Source: Bidens hawaiensis
Taxonomy: Eukaryota; Streptophyta; Magnoliopsida; Asterales; Asteraceae
Length of the DNA stretch: 64,000 nt
Reading direction: 5' to 3'
Assembly (NCBI GenBank): GCA_021521415.1
Contig: JAIQDT010000229.1
Location: 2,046,001 to 2,110,000, forward strand
A program made the translations under genes and the position numbers. Of the stretch, positions 31,494 to 42,903 are shown piece by piece (within the stretch, counting starts at the first letter, position 1; the number at the start of each line of letters is the position of its first letter). The notes beneath the pieces were generated by a model. The model had not been told where the DNA came from. It saw only the letters and a list, made by a program, of their open reading frames with translations, and made no database searches.

Positions 31494-34385
31494 TCAAGCA
31501 TGCACTCCTTCTCGAACACAAACCGATACTATTCTTTGATATTTTCTCGCTTCGTCTTTCCAAGCAGGAATATAAAATATCTTCTTTTCATTCAACACCT
31601 GCAAATCAGCTTGCGATAAGTTTACCAAGTGCATCGGATCATAAACTCTTAGCACTTGTTGCTCATCCTCGTCTTCCATCACTGCCTCAGCTGTCTCACA
31701 ATCTACATACCACCACTTTAGGTCCTTAAGCACGTCCTTGGGCATTAATTTCATCGGTACTTCTTTCAAACACCGGATTGGTTTATACTTCATAATCATC
31801 CAAGGTTTTCCATCAGCTCTTAAACCTCTATCCTTGTCTTCAACAAGTTTTCCCTTTTGTGGTTTCAACAGCTCAAATTTCTTCTCTTTTATACTCTCTT
31901 TCCACACAATTTTCCCAATACCTCTAGCCATATTATCGTCACTTCTGTTTATCAATCCCAATCTGGCTAAGTCTTTTACTTCACACTCTGGCAGTGTATT
32001 CAACGATCTCAACATCTTTTTAAAATACTGAATACCGTCATACCTTTTAATCACGAAGAGCCTCAACTGCTCATCATATATCCAGCAAATAATCCCTTTC
32101 TTCGCTTCAGCATAGTCTTTAATGTTGTAACTCTTCTTAAACATTGTAGGGACCGCCGGTTTCTTCGTTTTGACGAACCACTGAGCGTAGCCTTCTTTCC
32201 ATCTAGGCTGCTCTTCCCATTCAGTCTCATCACTTGCCATCTCTTTACTCATATCGGCTTTCTCAACATCTGGAATGTCATGCTCCACATTCTCTTCTAC
32301 TATCTCTCCCTCTTCAATCTCATAATCAATCACAATATCTTCTCCAATCTTCTCTATCACATCACTCGGTAATACATCATCATCACCAACCAAACTATCA
32401 TCCATCTCCTCTACGTCCACCACCACCACATCATCACCACCAGCTAGAGTTGTCGACTCCCCCTGAGTTGTGGAAGTTCCAAGAGCTTGATCAGTTCTTG
32501 GTAGCTCACCACCTGCATCTTTCGACGCATTGGGATCATCGTCTCTATCATTTCTTCTCTTGGTCCTCAACTCATCGCCTTTACAGCTCGTCTCCCCCTG
32601 AGATGCCAAGAACTCCTTCAGAGCATCTATGATTTTTCCATGTTCTACCAGCAGGAACGACTGCATCTGATTCTCTGCAACTAGGCGTTGAATAGCCTGG
32701 GTCTGGATAAGATTCACCCTTGATTGTTCTGCCACGACCCGTTCAAGTGCTGCTATTCGTTCTGAGTCTGAGAGGGTTGCATCGAAATCGAACCTCATAT
32801 GTGATATATCTTGAGTGTACTGAGGAGGGATTTCCGATGTCACCGGGACCTCAGAAGTAGAAATAGACGTAACCGCAGGTGGTATCGTCATTGATAACCC
32901 TGCAGTGGCCACAACAGTCGACTCAATAAAGTGTGCCACGACCTCCAATGGAGTAACAGTCGGAGGCGGCAACGAAACGATTTCCGGAGCCGAAAGTTGG
33001 AAAGTAGTGGGTGGGAGGCCAAATGTAGATGAGGTAGCCACCACGGGAACACCCGTAGCGCTTGGCCTTGTAACCTGTAGTGATGAGGGAACCATTGTCA
33101 TACCGGATAGTGCTGGTGGAGTGAAACGTACCACCCTAGAGCTCTCACCGGCTCCCGATCCTGCACCTATCCGTTCCCTTCTTGATCTCCGGATCAATTG
33201 TTGTACCTTTTCTTCATAGTCTGACTCGATATCATCATCTGTTCTCTTTCTTTTCCCATGTAGTCTTTCTCGAGTCACCATAATCCATCTTGCCTCTGCC
33301 ACTTCATCATCAGAATCAGAACCAGCCACCGTAGCAGCTGTCCTAGTAACATTCACAGTCGACACTTGGGCTACCGAGACCTGTACGGTTTCCTCTGGAT
33401 CCACCTGATCCATATCAAAAAATCCCTGACCGCCAAACGCCGCGTCAATGTTTACATTCTCCTCCGGTGACACAACAGGAGCAGCAGGTATAGCTTGAGG
33501 TGCTCCTGCCTGTTGTGGTGCCGGGTCCCTAAACTCATCCCCACGAGCAGGCACATACCCCGGGTTGATTAAGTACCCAAAAAGTGGAGTATGGCGAGGA
33601 CGAAGCTCAGGTTTGCTCCTCGCACTGGAGGATCTGCATTGGGCGAAGATCCGTTTATTCACACTCTCAACATATCGGATCGGACGGCGCTGAGGAAGCG
33701 TTGGAGCAACATGATTCAAGATCATTTGAAGAAATCTTGGATACATGATAAATCGTTCACGCGCCATTGCTCTTCTTTGACGATCAATCTCATAAAAGAC
33801 CATCTGACTAAACCTGTATCTTTTGTTGTAAGTCAGAGCAGTCATCGCTGACTGCATGGTCGCGCCCATGCCATCAGTTCCCGCCTTTCTCCCTGACATG
33901 CAAACAATCTTGACATGCATGAGAAAGCGCCACTGGTCAAGCAGAAATCCCTTCCTTCTCTGCGAATCCCCCAAGGGACCAGAATAGCCCATTCTCAAAA
34001 ACGCACCATCGCGGAAAGGAGCTACAAACTCTGTCGGGTCATCCCTTGTCTCATTCCCAAACCGTAAAGCCGCCCGGATTTGTTCAGAAGAGAACTGAAC
34101 AATCTGATTGTTGACTGTTGCGCGCATCACCGGGGGTTCGATTCTACAGTCATATTCCACGGTCTGCCAGAAATCCTCAATGTTGGGCAAGGATATCGGC
34201 AGGGTTGTTGTAATGGCGTGGAATATCCGCGAGCGTAAAAGGAATGTGATGATTTCGCGGAAATCATCAACTCCGCTCGCCTCCGGGTCTAGTGTGATAT
34301 ACATGTTGTGACCCGGGAAGAACTGCCTCTGGTTATCACCTCCGTCATCACCGCCTGCACCACCTGCTCCAGCAACAGCAGCCAT
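31494..34385 (-). CDS. Extra third ORF (ORF3) of element B, 963 aa, function unknown
   Basis: Intact, same strand as gag-pol, in the position where some Sireviruses carry an env-like gene. Begins MAAVAGAGG at 34385; an acceptor-like 'tttgtcgcag' ends two bases before the ATG, so the leader may be spliced. Residues about 20-250 form a globular region (GHNMYITLD, EDFWQTVEYD, EQIRAALRFG, MYPRFLQMIL). Residues 265-535 are a low-complexity Pro/Thr/Ser linker with a basic, nuclear-signal-like HGKRKRTDDD near 376. Residues 538-595 are a coiled coil; 650-725 are very acidic; 725-963 are a second globular region (WKEGYAQWF, WVYDEQLRLFVIKRYDG-like, KWWYVDCETAEAV). I see no signal peptide or membrane helix, so it does not look like an envelope protein. 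A broken homologue with the same order lies in element C (46299-49850). Confidence 0.75.
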   Translation of the reverse strand: MAAVAGAGGAGGDDGGDNQRQFFPGHNMYITLDPEASGVDDFREIITFLLRSRIFHAITTTLPISLPNIEDFWQTVEYDCRIEPPVMRATVNNQIVQFSSEQIRAALRFGNETRDDPTEFVAPFRDGAFLRMGYSGPLGDSQRRKGFLLDQWRFLMHVKIVCMSGRKAGTDGMGATMQSAMTALTYNKRYRFSQMVFYEIDRQRRAMARERFIMYPRFLQMILNHVAPTLPQRRPIRYVESVNKRIFAQCRSSSARSKPELRPRHTPLFGYLINPGYVPARGDEFRDPAPQQAGAPQAIPAAPVVSPEENVNIDAAFGGQGFFDMDQVDPEETVQVSVAQVSTVNVTRTAATVAGSDSDDEVAEARWIMVTRERLHGKRKRTDDDIESDYEEKVQQLIRRSRRERIGAGSGAGESSRVVRFTPPALSGMTMVPSSLQVTRPSATGVPVVATSSTFGLPPTTFQLSAPEIVSLPPPTVTPLEVVAHFIESTVVATAGLSMTIPPAVTSISTSEVPVTSEIPPQYTQDISHMRFDFDATLSDSERIAALERVVAEQSRVNLIQTQAIQRLVAENQMQSFLLVEHGKIIDALKEFLASQGETSCKGDELRTKRRNDRDDDPNASKDAGGELPRTDQALGTSTTQGESTTLAGGDDVVVVDVEEMDDSLVGDDDVLPSDVIEKIGEDIVIDYEIEEGEIVEENVEHDIPDVEKADMSKEMASDETEWEEQPRWKEGYAQWFVKTKKPAVPTMFKKSYNIKDYAEAKKGIICWIYDEQLRLFVIKRYDGIQYFKKMLRSLNTLPECEVKDLARLGLINRSDDNMARGIGKIVWKESIKEKKFELLKPQKGKLVEDKDRGLRADGKPWMIMKYKPIRCLKEVPMKLMPKDVLKDLKWWYVDCETAEAVMEDEDEQQVLRVYDPMHLVNLSQADLQVLNEKKIFYIPAWKDEARKYQRIVSVCVREGVHA

Positions 34386-34436
34386 ATCTGCGACAAACAG
34401 GTTAAGTTAGATAAACATCAAAGCATATCACAAGTT

Positions 34437-34690
34437 CGCCTGTTACCATAAGCGAAGTTGTGATCTATTATGTACAGGCGAAGTTAAAGGTGGGGCGAAG
34501 TTGGGAAACAACTTCGCTTCAACTTGAACTTCGTCTGATAACTGTTAAGTAAAATGGTCCAGGCGAAGTTAAGGAGAACTTCGCCTAACCACAACATCGC
34601 CTCTTAAACTATTTCAAAATTAATTATCAGGCGAGGTTAGACCTCAGGCGAAGTTACTAATAACTTCGCCTAAACTGTAACTTCGCCGAA
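34437..34690 (-). repeat. GGCGAAGTT motif cluster just upstream of ORF3 in element B
   Basis: Around nine copies of GGCGAAGTT or its complement in 250 bp, some as hairpins (for example about 34490-34518, 34562-34588 and 34647-34670). It sits between the putative internal promoter and the ORF3 start, probably within a leader intron (donor-like GTGTGTAAGG near 34925, acceptor at about 34388). Confidence 0.85.
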
Positions 34691-35064
34691 TTCGAATCGG
34701 CACCAGTTAGGTTTATCAAACGACGTGCAGGTGATGAAATTTGAGATCGAGGACTCCGAAACACATGATTTTATGAAGTTTTAGACGTTCAAGTAAATTA
34801 CTATCACGTAAAAACAAGTTTGAAATCAGGTGTTTAAGGTTTCGAAAGACGAGGTCGATAATCGAGTCGAAACGACCGATGATCAACCTCAAAAACACTG
34901 ATTATACGAAACTAGAAACCTTACACACCTTTAATCACAGATTGGAATCGAAAAAAAAAGGAACTTAGATGATCGATGATATAAGATCGATAAGTTCGCC
35001 GATTGACAGAGAGTTAAGTTCGTTGGGTTTTTGAAATTATGATACTGTTTGACCTTAAAACTTC

Positions 35065-35140
35065 TTTATATAGGGCCACAGATGTATCGGCGAAGTTGTG
35101 GATAACTTCGCCTATCAGGCGAAGTTATACAGAACTTCGC
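35065..35140 (-). promoter_or_regulatory. Putative internal promoter for ORF3 in element B
   Basis: In element sense there are two GCGAAGTT hairpins (35089-35097/35104-35112 and about 35115-35126/35133-35144). Next comes a TATA box, complement of 35065-35072 (CCCTATATAAAG), about 680 bases upstream of the ORF3 ATG. The order, palindrome then TATA, matches the LTR of the same element. No transcript evidence. Confidence 0.5.
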
Positions 35141-36465
35141 TGATATTAAAATTTTCAAAACAAACCCCATAATTTGAACAATTTGCAATTAAGTTTTAAA
35201 ACATCCTATAAAGCGTTAAATGATACGATCAAGACCAACTAACCAGGTATAAAATCATACAACTACAAAAATAGAAAAAACTTTTAACTATAAAGTACAC
35301 GGGATCAAATTTCAGTCTCGACAGGGACTACCATGTTTTAGAAAAGATCCGAACAGGAATCATACTAATTACGTGACTGCCACACAGATCCGTGTTCAGC
35401 TGTATTATGACATAAAGAAACAGGTTGTAAGCAGGTAATATACTTAAAATGGTTTTCATCGTTTCTGTGATACGAGTTAGGTTCAATTAAGCTCAAAACT
35501 TAAGTGGGCAACAACTCAGAGATTATGATGCCTCCTATCTATTCTCAAAGCGTATTTGGCTTTCCCCAAGTCACCCCGAATTGACCTCGACCCGTAGTGT
35601 CTGATTAAGTAACAATTACTCTTCGATCTTAGTCTCTGCTTCCCGTTCACCTTCTTGTGTCTTGATTGAGAATCATTAACATTAAGAACTCTAGAATTTT
35701 TTTTTTTTTCACAAACTTCAAGTAGAAAACAACTGCAAGTCCCGAATCTGGATCACTGCAGTGTCTTGACACGCTATCTTCACGGGAATCAGAACACCCA
35801 CGGGCTCGTGTATGACTGGGTAATCGCTTTTCTGCCTATCATTCGGAAAGATATATATGAAGACATGCACAACTCGTAAGGAGTTTCCACGTAAAATCGA
35901 GTAGATTTAGTTAGTATCACTTCTACTTTTACGCACCATAAAAAGCTACCATGACATACAATGACTGTTCTAAAGTCTTTTAAGCCTAATAACTTTACTA
36001 GTTAAGCACACAGAATCAGTATATCTATCACTTTCCAAGGTTGGATCAATGTTCTGTTAAACATAGTAAAGTAACTTCTTACGAAGTAGTAGACTTGAAA
36101 AATAATTTCATTTCCCATAAAAAAAAATTTAACTTCAATCGCCCTGACCAAAACAAAGTCTTCAGGTAAACGGCTATCCCGAAGATCCAATGGATCAGCT
36201 GGACCGACCACATACAAGTATGTGTCTTTCTAACTAAGTATGATCGACTAATTTTCAACGAAAGAATAAAAACACATCATAAACCGCCCCGGTCACTCTC
36301 AGTCATCTGGTTAATGGCTATCCTCAGATTCTACAAGTAGAAATGAGGACCAAACATATCCGAAGAAATGTCCTTCAAACTAAGGCAACCGACATAATTC
36401 TAAGCGATAGTGACGTTTTTTTTTTTTTTTTTTTGTTTTTTTTTAATATCAAACATAAAGCATGG
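35141..36465 (-). other. Non-coding spacer between pol and the ORF3 promoter in element B
   Basis: No credible gene. Contains T-rich runs (about 35699-35709 and 36418-36444) and AT-rich sequence. The pol stop lies at 36466. Confidence 0.6.
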
Positions 36466-39400
36466 TTACTCGGGATTGATCATCCCATTCAGCTCAACAA
36501 GGTTTTGAAATCTAGTTTTGTCAAACGCTTTCGTGAACAAGTCAGCGAAATTATCTAACGTGTCAACCTTTTCGAGCTCAATCAGTTTCTTCTCAGCACA
36601 ATCCCGTATAAAATGATGACGTATGTCAATGTGTTTAGTTTTACTGTGCTTAACGGGATTGTTAGTTACTGAGATAGCAGCAGTGTTATCAATGCAAATA
36701 GGAGTAAGTGAGAAATTCAGACCATAATCGCGCAACTGTTGTTGAATCCAAAGAACCTGGGAGCAGCAGTTGGATGCTGCCATGTATTCTGCTTCACAGG
36801 TTGAAATTGCGACTGAGGTCTGCTTCTTGCATTGCCACGACACTAGTCTGCCACCAAGAAACTGACATCCACCAGTTGTAGACTTCCGACTCTGATTTCA
36901 CCATTCATAATCAGAATCTGTGTAAGCGACTAGCTCCAAGTCTCCTCCTCTCGAGTACCACAACCCCAGCTTCGGCTTGCCCTTGAGATACCGCAGTATC
37001 CTCTTCGCACCCTTCAAATGAGATTCTTTTGGGTTTGCCTGAAAGCGTGCACAAAGACAAACAGCAAACATTATATCAGGCCTAGAAGCAGTTAAGTACA
37101 TTAAAGAACCTATAATAGCCCGATATTGGGTTGGGTCCACGTCTGCATCGTTGTCTGAATCAGCACCCAATTTGTGATTGACGCAGACTGGAGTATCATA
37201 TGGAGTGCTGTCCTCCATCTTGAAGCGTTTGAGAACATCATGGACATACTTCGTCTGATGAATGAACATCCCATCTTTCTTCTGATCAACCTGCAATCCT
37301 AAAAAGAAAGTTAGTTCACCCATAGCACTCATTTCAAATCTCTTCTTCATGACGGCCTCAAACTCCTGACACATGGCGACCTTTGATGCAGCAAAGATAA
37401 TGTCGTCCACGTAGACTTGCACCAGCAGAAAGTCGCTTCCTTTTCTCTTGAAGAACAACGTGCTATCAATCTTACCTCTTTCAAACTCATTCTCAAGCAA
37501 GTAATCGGATAATGTTGAGTACCAGGCACGAGGTGCCTGATGTAGTCCATACAGCGCTTTACTTAGCTTGTACACGTGATCGGGAAAGTCAGGGTCAGGA
37601 AAACCCGGAGGTTGCTCAACGTACACAACCTCATCGACTTTACCATTTAGGAACGCACTCTTCACATCCAACTGAAAAACTTTCATCTCCTTATGAGCAG
37701 CAAATGCCAAAAACAGCCGAATGGCTTCTAATCTTGCCACAGGAGCAAACACTTCATTGTAATCAATCCCCTCTTGCTGATTAAAGCCTTTAACAACCAG
37801 CCTCGCCTTATTCCTGATAACAACCCCTTTCTCATCTCTCTTACATTTGAAGACCCACTTCGTGCCTATCGCATGCACATTCTTCGGTTTTTCAACCAAA
37901 TTCCATACTTCCATTTTCTTAAACTGAGCTAACTCTTCTTGCATGGCTTCGACCCACGAGCTGTCCTTAAGAGCCATTTGATAGTTCTTTGGTTCAATCT
38001 GGCTGATGAAGCAGGTGTACAAGCATTCGTTGATAATGCCCGTGTCTTTAATTCTTGTGTAAACACAAGTGTGCTCATTCAAGCTTTTTCTTGTTTGTAC
38101 ACCGGCGGATAGATCACCTATCACATTCTCCAACGGGTGATTTTTGTGAATTCTCGTAGTCGGAACCGAACTGACATTCAGATTATCTTCCAAGTTCGAA
38201 GATAGCTCATCCATGGTTGATTGATGTTGAGAGTGAAACGGATTGATGAATTCCTCTTCAGTAGAGGCAGCAGGGGTATTGACAGCATTTGACGAGGAAG
38301 GCTGACATCTATCATACTGTGTTCGTTGCACCAAAGTGTCTTCCTCATCGCATATCATCTTCGTAGCAATTCTTTCCTCAACTTCTGCAAAATCCAGATA
38401 AGGTATGTTAAAAGATTTAAAGAGTCTATCATAGTCGAAAACCCCAGCGGGTCCTGTGCTTGGTTTTGGTGATTTGTAACTTGTGATATCAGTGTTACAC
38501 ACCACCTCAACCTTGCTGGTCGATGTATTAAAGACCCGTCTGTTGGGAGTCCCAACAACGTATCCGACTAAGATTCCTTCGTCGGCTACTTCACCAAATT
38601 TAGAATTGGTCTTTAATATCGAACACGGGGACCCGAATGGTTCAAGACCACTCAAGTTGGGCTTCCTCCCATGCATAAGTTCATAACATGTTTTATTTAA
38701 TCTTTTAACAGTTAACACTCTATTAAGGATATAACAGGCTGTTGCCACAGCTTCAGCCCAGAACACCACAGGAAGTTTCAAATCAGCCAGCATGGTCCTG
38801 GCTCCTTCAATTAAAGTCCTGTTCTTCCTCTCAGCCACTCCATTTTGTTGCGGAGTATACGGTGCGCTGTATTGGTGTTCTATCCCCTTCTGTAAGCAGA
38901 AGATCTCCATCTCTTAGTTCTTGAACTCAGTTCCATTGTCACTTCTGATGTACTTAACCCGTTTCCCCATGATATTCTCAACCTTGGTAACCAAATTCTT
39001 TACCATCTGCACTGTTTCATCCTTTGACTTCAGGAAATATACCCAGGAATATCGAGAGAATCATCAGTGATCACCAAGCAGTAAGATGTTCCTCCTAGAC
39101 TTTTTACATTCACGGGACCGAAGAGATCCATGTGAAGTAATTCTAGGGTACTGACAATTGAATTGACCTTCTTGGTGAGATGGGATTTCTTGTGTTGCTT
39201 TCCCTTTTTGCAAGATAAACACTTGTCTTCAAAGTTGAAATTCTTCAAGGGAACACCCAGCACAAGCCCATTTTTGACAAGGTAGTTCATTTTCCGAAGG
39301 TGAATATGCCCCATTCTCCTATGCCACAATTCGGACTCCGATTCAGTCGCTTTAGACAAAGACACGATTCTTCTGTGGCCATTTCAGTAGACCTCATATC

Positions 39401-39766
39401 CATGATATACGTATTCTTCACCCTTGGAGCCTTCATAACAATCCAGTCCTCAGGTATCTTAAAACCAGGATACAACACAATCGCTTCATTCTTTGTAAAA
39501 TGTACGGTGTACTCTTTGTCACAAATCTGCGAAACACTCAGCAGATTGTGCTTCAGTTCTTCAACAAAATTTACTTTCTCCAAAGTCATCTTTCCGTTTG
39601 ACACCGTCCCTATTCCTGTAATCCTTCCACCGCTCTCTCCTGCGAAACTCACTCTTCCTCCTTGAACAGGTTTCAAGTCGTGTAACAATTTCTTGTTTCC
39701 CGTCATGTGCCGGGAACAGCCGCTATCCACAACCCATTGATTGTTGGCAGCCCTGTTCAACTGTTC
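36466..39766 (-). pseudogene. pol: copia pol of element B, nearly intact but broken
   Basis: Order on minus: protease WVVDSGCSRHMTGN (about 39735), GAG-pre-integrase WHRRMGH...CLSCKKGKQH, integrase ([21 protein letters not shown]), RT from about 37990 ([10 protein letters not shown] near 37400) and RNase H (CEAEYMAASNCC) to the stop at 36466. Breaks seen: a frameshift near 39365 between protease and integrase, a frameshift near 39050 in the integrase core, a stop just before 38910 and a stop at 36898-36900 in RNase H. Everything between these is open, including 670 codons at 36898-38910. Assembly error at the two indels cannot be excluded. Confidence 0.9.
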
Positions 39767-39787
39767 CTGCACGATTAAAGCAGATGA

Positions 39788-42391
39788 TTAAAATCTGGGG
39801 ACCCAAGACCGATTGGTCTTGGGTCGATACATCCCGTACCTTGGCTGTCCGAAGTTAGTATCATGATAATTTCTGTGAGTCCTAACAGGATACCTTCTTG
39901 TGGATTGTCTATGAGGCCATCCAAACCGTCTTGAATTAAATGAATTATTAGTTATGGTTTGGTTTTTAGCAGTGAAAAAATGAGATCCTTTTCTTTGAAA
40001 ACCTGAATTAGACCAATTTCTGAAATTCGATGGGTTTTCAGTTTTACCATAAAATTGATTACTGTTAGCTTTTTTCTCAGATTTTAAAGGCCTCACACCT
40101 CTGAATTTCTGCTTCAGAGGGCAATCAGCAACAAAGTGTCCTTGTTGATTACATCTAAAACAACACATGTTTTCAACTTTCTTATCAAAAGTTGTCTTAG
40201 ATGTTGAGGCTGTATTACTGCCCGTTTGTCTCACATATGGTGGGACATACGGGTTTAGTGGAGACTTCTTTTCAGATGTTTTCTTTTTCTCTCCACTTTT
40301 TGGTAACACTTCCTCTTGATTTGTCTCACTCGACTCAGGAGACTTGTCCGAGTTAGATGAGACAGGACTCGGAGCAGAAACCTTAACACTTGCAATAGGC
40401 TTACTAACTTCTGGTTCTTTAATCGTTACTTTAACCGGAACTGTCTGACCATAGTCAACATCGACAGATTTCTGATTACTAGGGTCATAAGTGTAATTAT
40501 GATTGAAAGGTGGTGGAACTTCATGATAACCAATTCCTCCCCTTTTTGGGGAACCTTGATCACTAACGAGGTGATCAAGTATAGCGGAGGAATTTCTGAA
40601 TTGTTCAAGTTTCCTGTTAAGTTCCACCACTTTTACCTGGTGATCAGCTATCTGTTTTTCCCTTTCAGCTATTAGTTTGGTTTTCTCTTCTAGAACTTCA
40701 TAGCTAAGATCAATCACTTTAATTTTTTCAGCAAGCTTTGCTTTAAGACTTTTAATATCTGTTTCACTAGCTTTAATTTTTACTTTGTAACTATTTTCTC
40801 TAGCTTTAGTGAAATGATGATCTTCTTTTAAAGTTTTATATTGCGCATCCAAACTAACAAACTGATCAGTTAGAGTTGTCAGTTGTTCAGACAGATGTTC
40901 ACACTTAGTACAAGGGAGTTCGGTACTTACCTCGGAGAGCTGGTCTGCTACATCTGCCATGTACGCTTCATTTTCGCCAGTTCCTTTCTCACTATCTGCA
41001 TTTTCGATGTTTGCCAAGTTGGCCTGTTCAAATACTTCTTCAACATGCAGATTCCAGTTGTACTCTTCGTTCTGTCTGGAAATCATGGCTCTATAGTCAT
41101 TACCACTACCACTGTGCTGTGTAGATCTGTTTTGACTGCGTTCTACACGTTCATTCTTGCATTCTTTTGCAAAGCGGCCATTCTGCTGACAGTTGTAGCA
41201 GCGAACCTTCGTCTTATCAAACCCTGGCCTCTCACCGACAAACTTCCTGCCAGTCTTCTTCATGAACCTCTTAACCCTTCTCACTATCATAGCCATCTGC
41301 CACTACAGATCCATCTCCTCCAGATCATCAGCATCGATCTGGTCATAGTCTTCATCCAAAACTGCAGGATCAACGATCTTACCCTGAATGTAGTTCTCAT
41401 ACGAAGCAATAAAAGATGCATAGAGAGCAAACTGTTGTTCAGCAGATTTGACACTCATGGGCATCTTCAAGTAGTTGTTGTTTGAAACACTTGGGGAATA
41501 ACTACTCTTGGTCGCTTGAGGTTGGGAAGTATTTGACCCTCCAGCTACAAAGCACACATCACCGTTCATGTTGAGAGATACATGTCCTTCGTGTGTTGAG
41601 CTCGCGCCTGACTCTCCCTTAGAGTAATAAGCAGATGATTCCGTTTTCGAACTTGATCCTGAGTTAACCTTTGCCCCATACATACCCGGATCTTGAACCT
41701 GATCGGTAGGTGTCTCCTTTCGTACCATGTTCAGTTCAAACGTTCTTAGCTTGTTAACTGCTGTCTCCAGGTCATAGTCAGCAAAGTCTTTATCTTCTCT
41801 CATCAACACTGTATACATCTCCCATTTTGGTGGGAGAGCATCAAGAAGCTTTTCAACAATCTCATCTTCTTTGTAAGCAATTGAATAATTGCTGAGTTCA
41901 GTCATCAGATGATAATATCTAGTGATGATATCATCAAGTGATTCATTTTTCAGATACTTGAAGACCGAGAATTGGGTTTTCAGAAGTTTAATCTTCGAAG
42001 CACGAATTCCTACATTGCCCTCAAAACGGTTTTCAAGAGCTTCCCAAAGCTCTCTAGCAGTCTTGTACTTTCTGAAAGTGTGCAGAATCTCTTGTGGAAG
42101 AGCCATTGTAATTGCTGCATGAGCTTTGCTTTCGGCTTCATACATTTTCTTCTCTTCATCTTCCATCTCTTTGTACTTCTTGATCTGATCACGACCCTCA
42201 TACTCAGCAGTAGGTGGAATGTAACCATCTTGTATGCATACCCACATCTTGGCATCTTGGTACTTGACATATTGTTCAAAACGATCTTTCCACGCTACAT
42301 AATCAGTTTTCTTAAGCATCTTGGGTGCCTTTGTAGCCGAACCTGCTTCTACTTCCATCTTTACCAGTTCGGTAATGTTTATCGAAGACAT
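39788..42391 (-). pseudogene. gag: copia gag of element B, one in-frame stop
   Basis: Starts MSSINITELVKMEVEAG at 42391. UBN2/gag_2 capsid region (TARELWEALENRFEG). An in-frame TAG near 41300-41302 follows 'DADDLEEMDL', where element A reads 'DDVEEMDISWQIAMAV'. The same frame then continues for 502 codons: zinc knuckle 1 is CYNCQQNGRFAKEC, with Arg in place of the metal-binding His; a coiled coil follows; zinc knuckle 2, CFRCNQQGHFVADC, is intact. The frame ends 'SWVPRF' and TAA at 39788-39790, then reads five codons to an acceptor-like 'gtgcag' before the protease. Confidence 0.88.
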
Positions 42392-42451
42392 CTTTCACAA
42401 AACGCAAAGTAATCCGAAAATCAAAAATTTTCTTTTCAAATAGCACTGTTG

Positions 42452-42703
42452 GCGAAGTTGTGGATAACTTCGCTTAAGACTTAACTTCGTGTGAATTTGT
42501 AACTTCGCTCACTTTCTTAAATTCGCCGGATTGGCGAAGTTGAGAATAACTTCGCTTAAGTTGAGCGAACTTGGTAGGTAGGCGAAGTTGTGGGTAACTT
42601 CGCTTGAGTTAAGCGAACTTGAAGAGGTAGGCGAAGTTGTGGATAACTTCGCTTAACCTTATATCTTCGCCGAAACCCTACTAACAGTGACGGCAACTTC
42701 GCC
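42452..42703 (-). repeat. GCGAAGTT hairpin array in the leader of element B
   Basis: Four hairpins of the form GCGAAGTT-6 bases-AACTTCGC start at 42452, 42534, 42582 and 42631. GCGAACTT, AACTTCGT and AACTTCGCC half-sites lie between them (42483, 42501, 42564, 42613, 42695). Spacing of half-sites is about 14-18 bases. Lies between the primer site and gag. Confidence 0.9.
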
Positions 42704-42889
42704 TGATGAACACGAACTTTCTGCAGATTAGATTTCTGGGTTTTTCGAGGTGTGTAAAGGTTTTATGGGTTGTTTATGATTGTAGGAGATGAGTATGACA
42801 CAAAAACTCAGAAAACTCGTCCCGCGAATAGTCGAACGGAACGATTTCTACACCCGCGTGATAATCCCGAACCACACAATCGAGCAAAA

Positions 42890-42901
42890 GCTCTGATACC
42901 A
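42890..42901 (-). promoter_or_regulatory. Primer binding site of element B, initiator tRNA-Met
   Basis: Complement reads TGGTATCAGAGC, two bases inside the 5' LTR. Exact match to the usual plant copia primer site. Confidence 0.92.
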
Positions 42902-42903
42902 AT

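Noticed and set aside
31494..34385. ORF3 as a host plant gene captured by chance
   Set aside because: A homologue with the same order of blocks occurs at the same place in element C, so it belongs to the element lineage. A very old capture remains possible.
31494..34385. ORF3 as a retroviral-type envelope gene
   Set aside because: The position fits, but I see no signal peptide, membrane helix or cleavage-site pattern; low-complexity, acidic and coiled-coil parts dominate.
41300..41302. Programmed stop read-through in gag of B
   Set aside because: The stop lies inside a conserved block that A reads without a stop, so mutation is simpler. The conserved junction stop at 39788 is a better candidate for regulated bypass.
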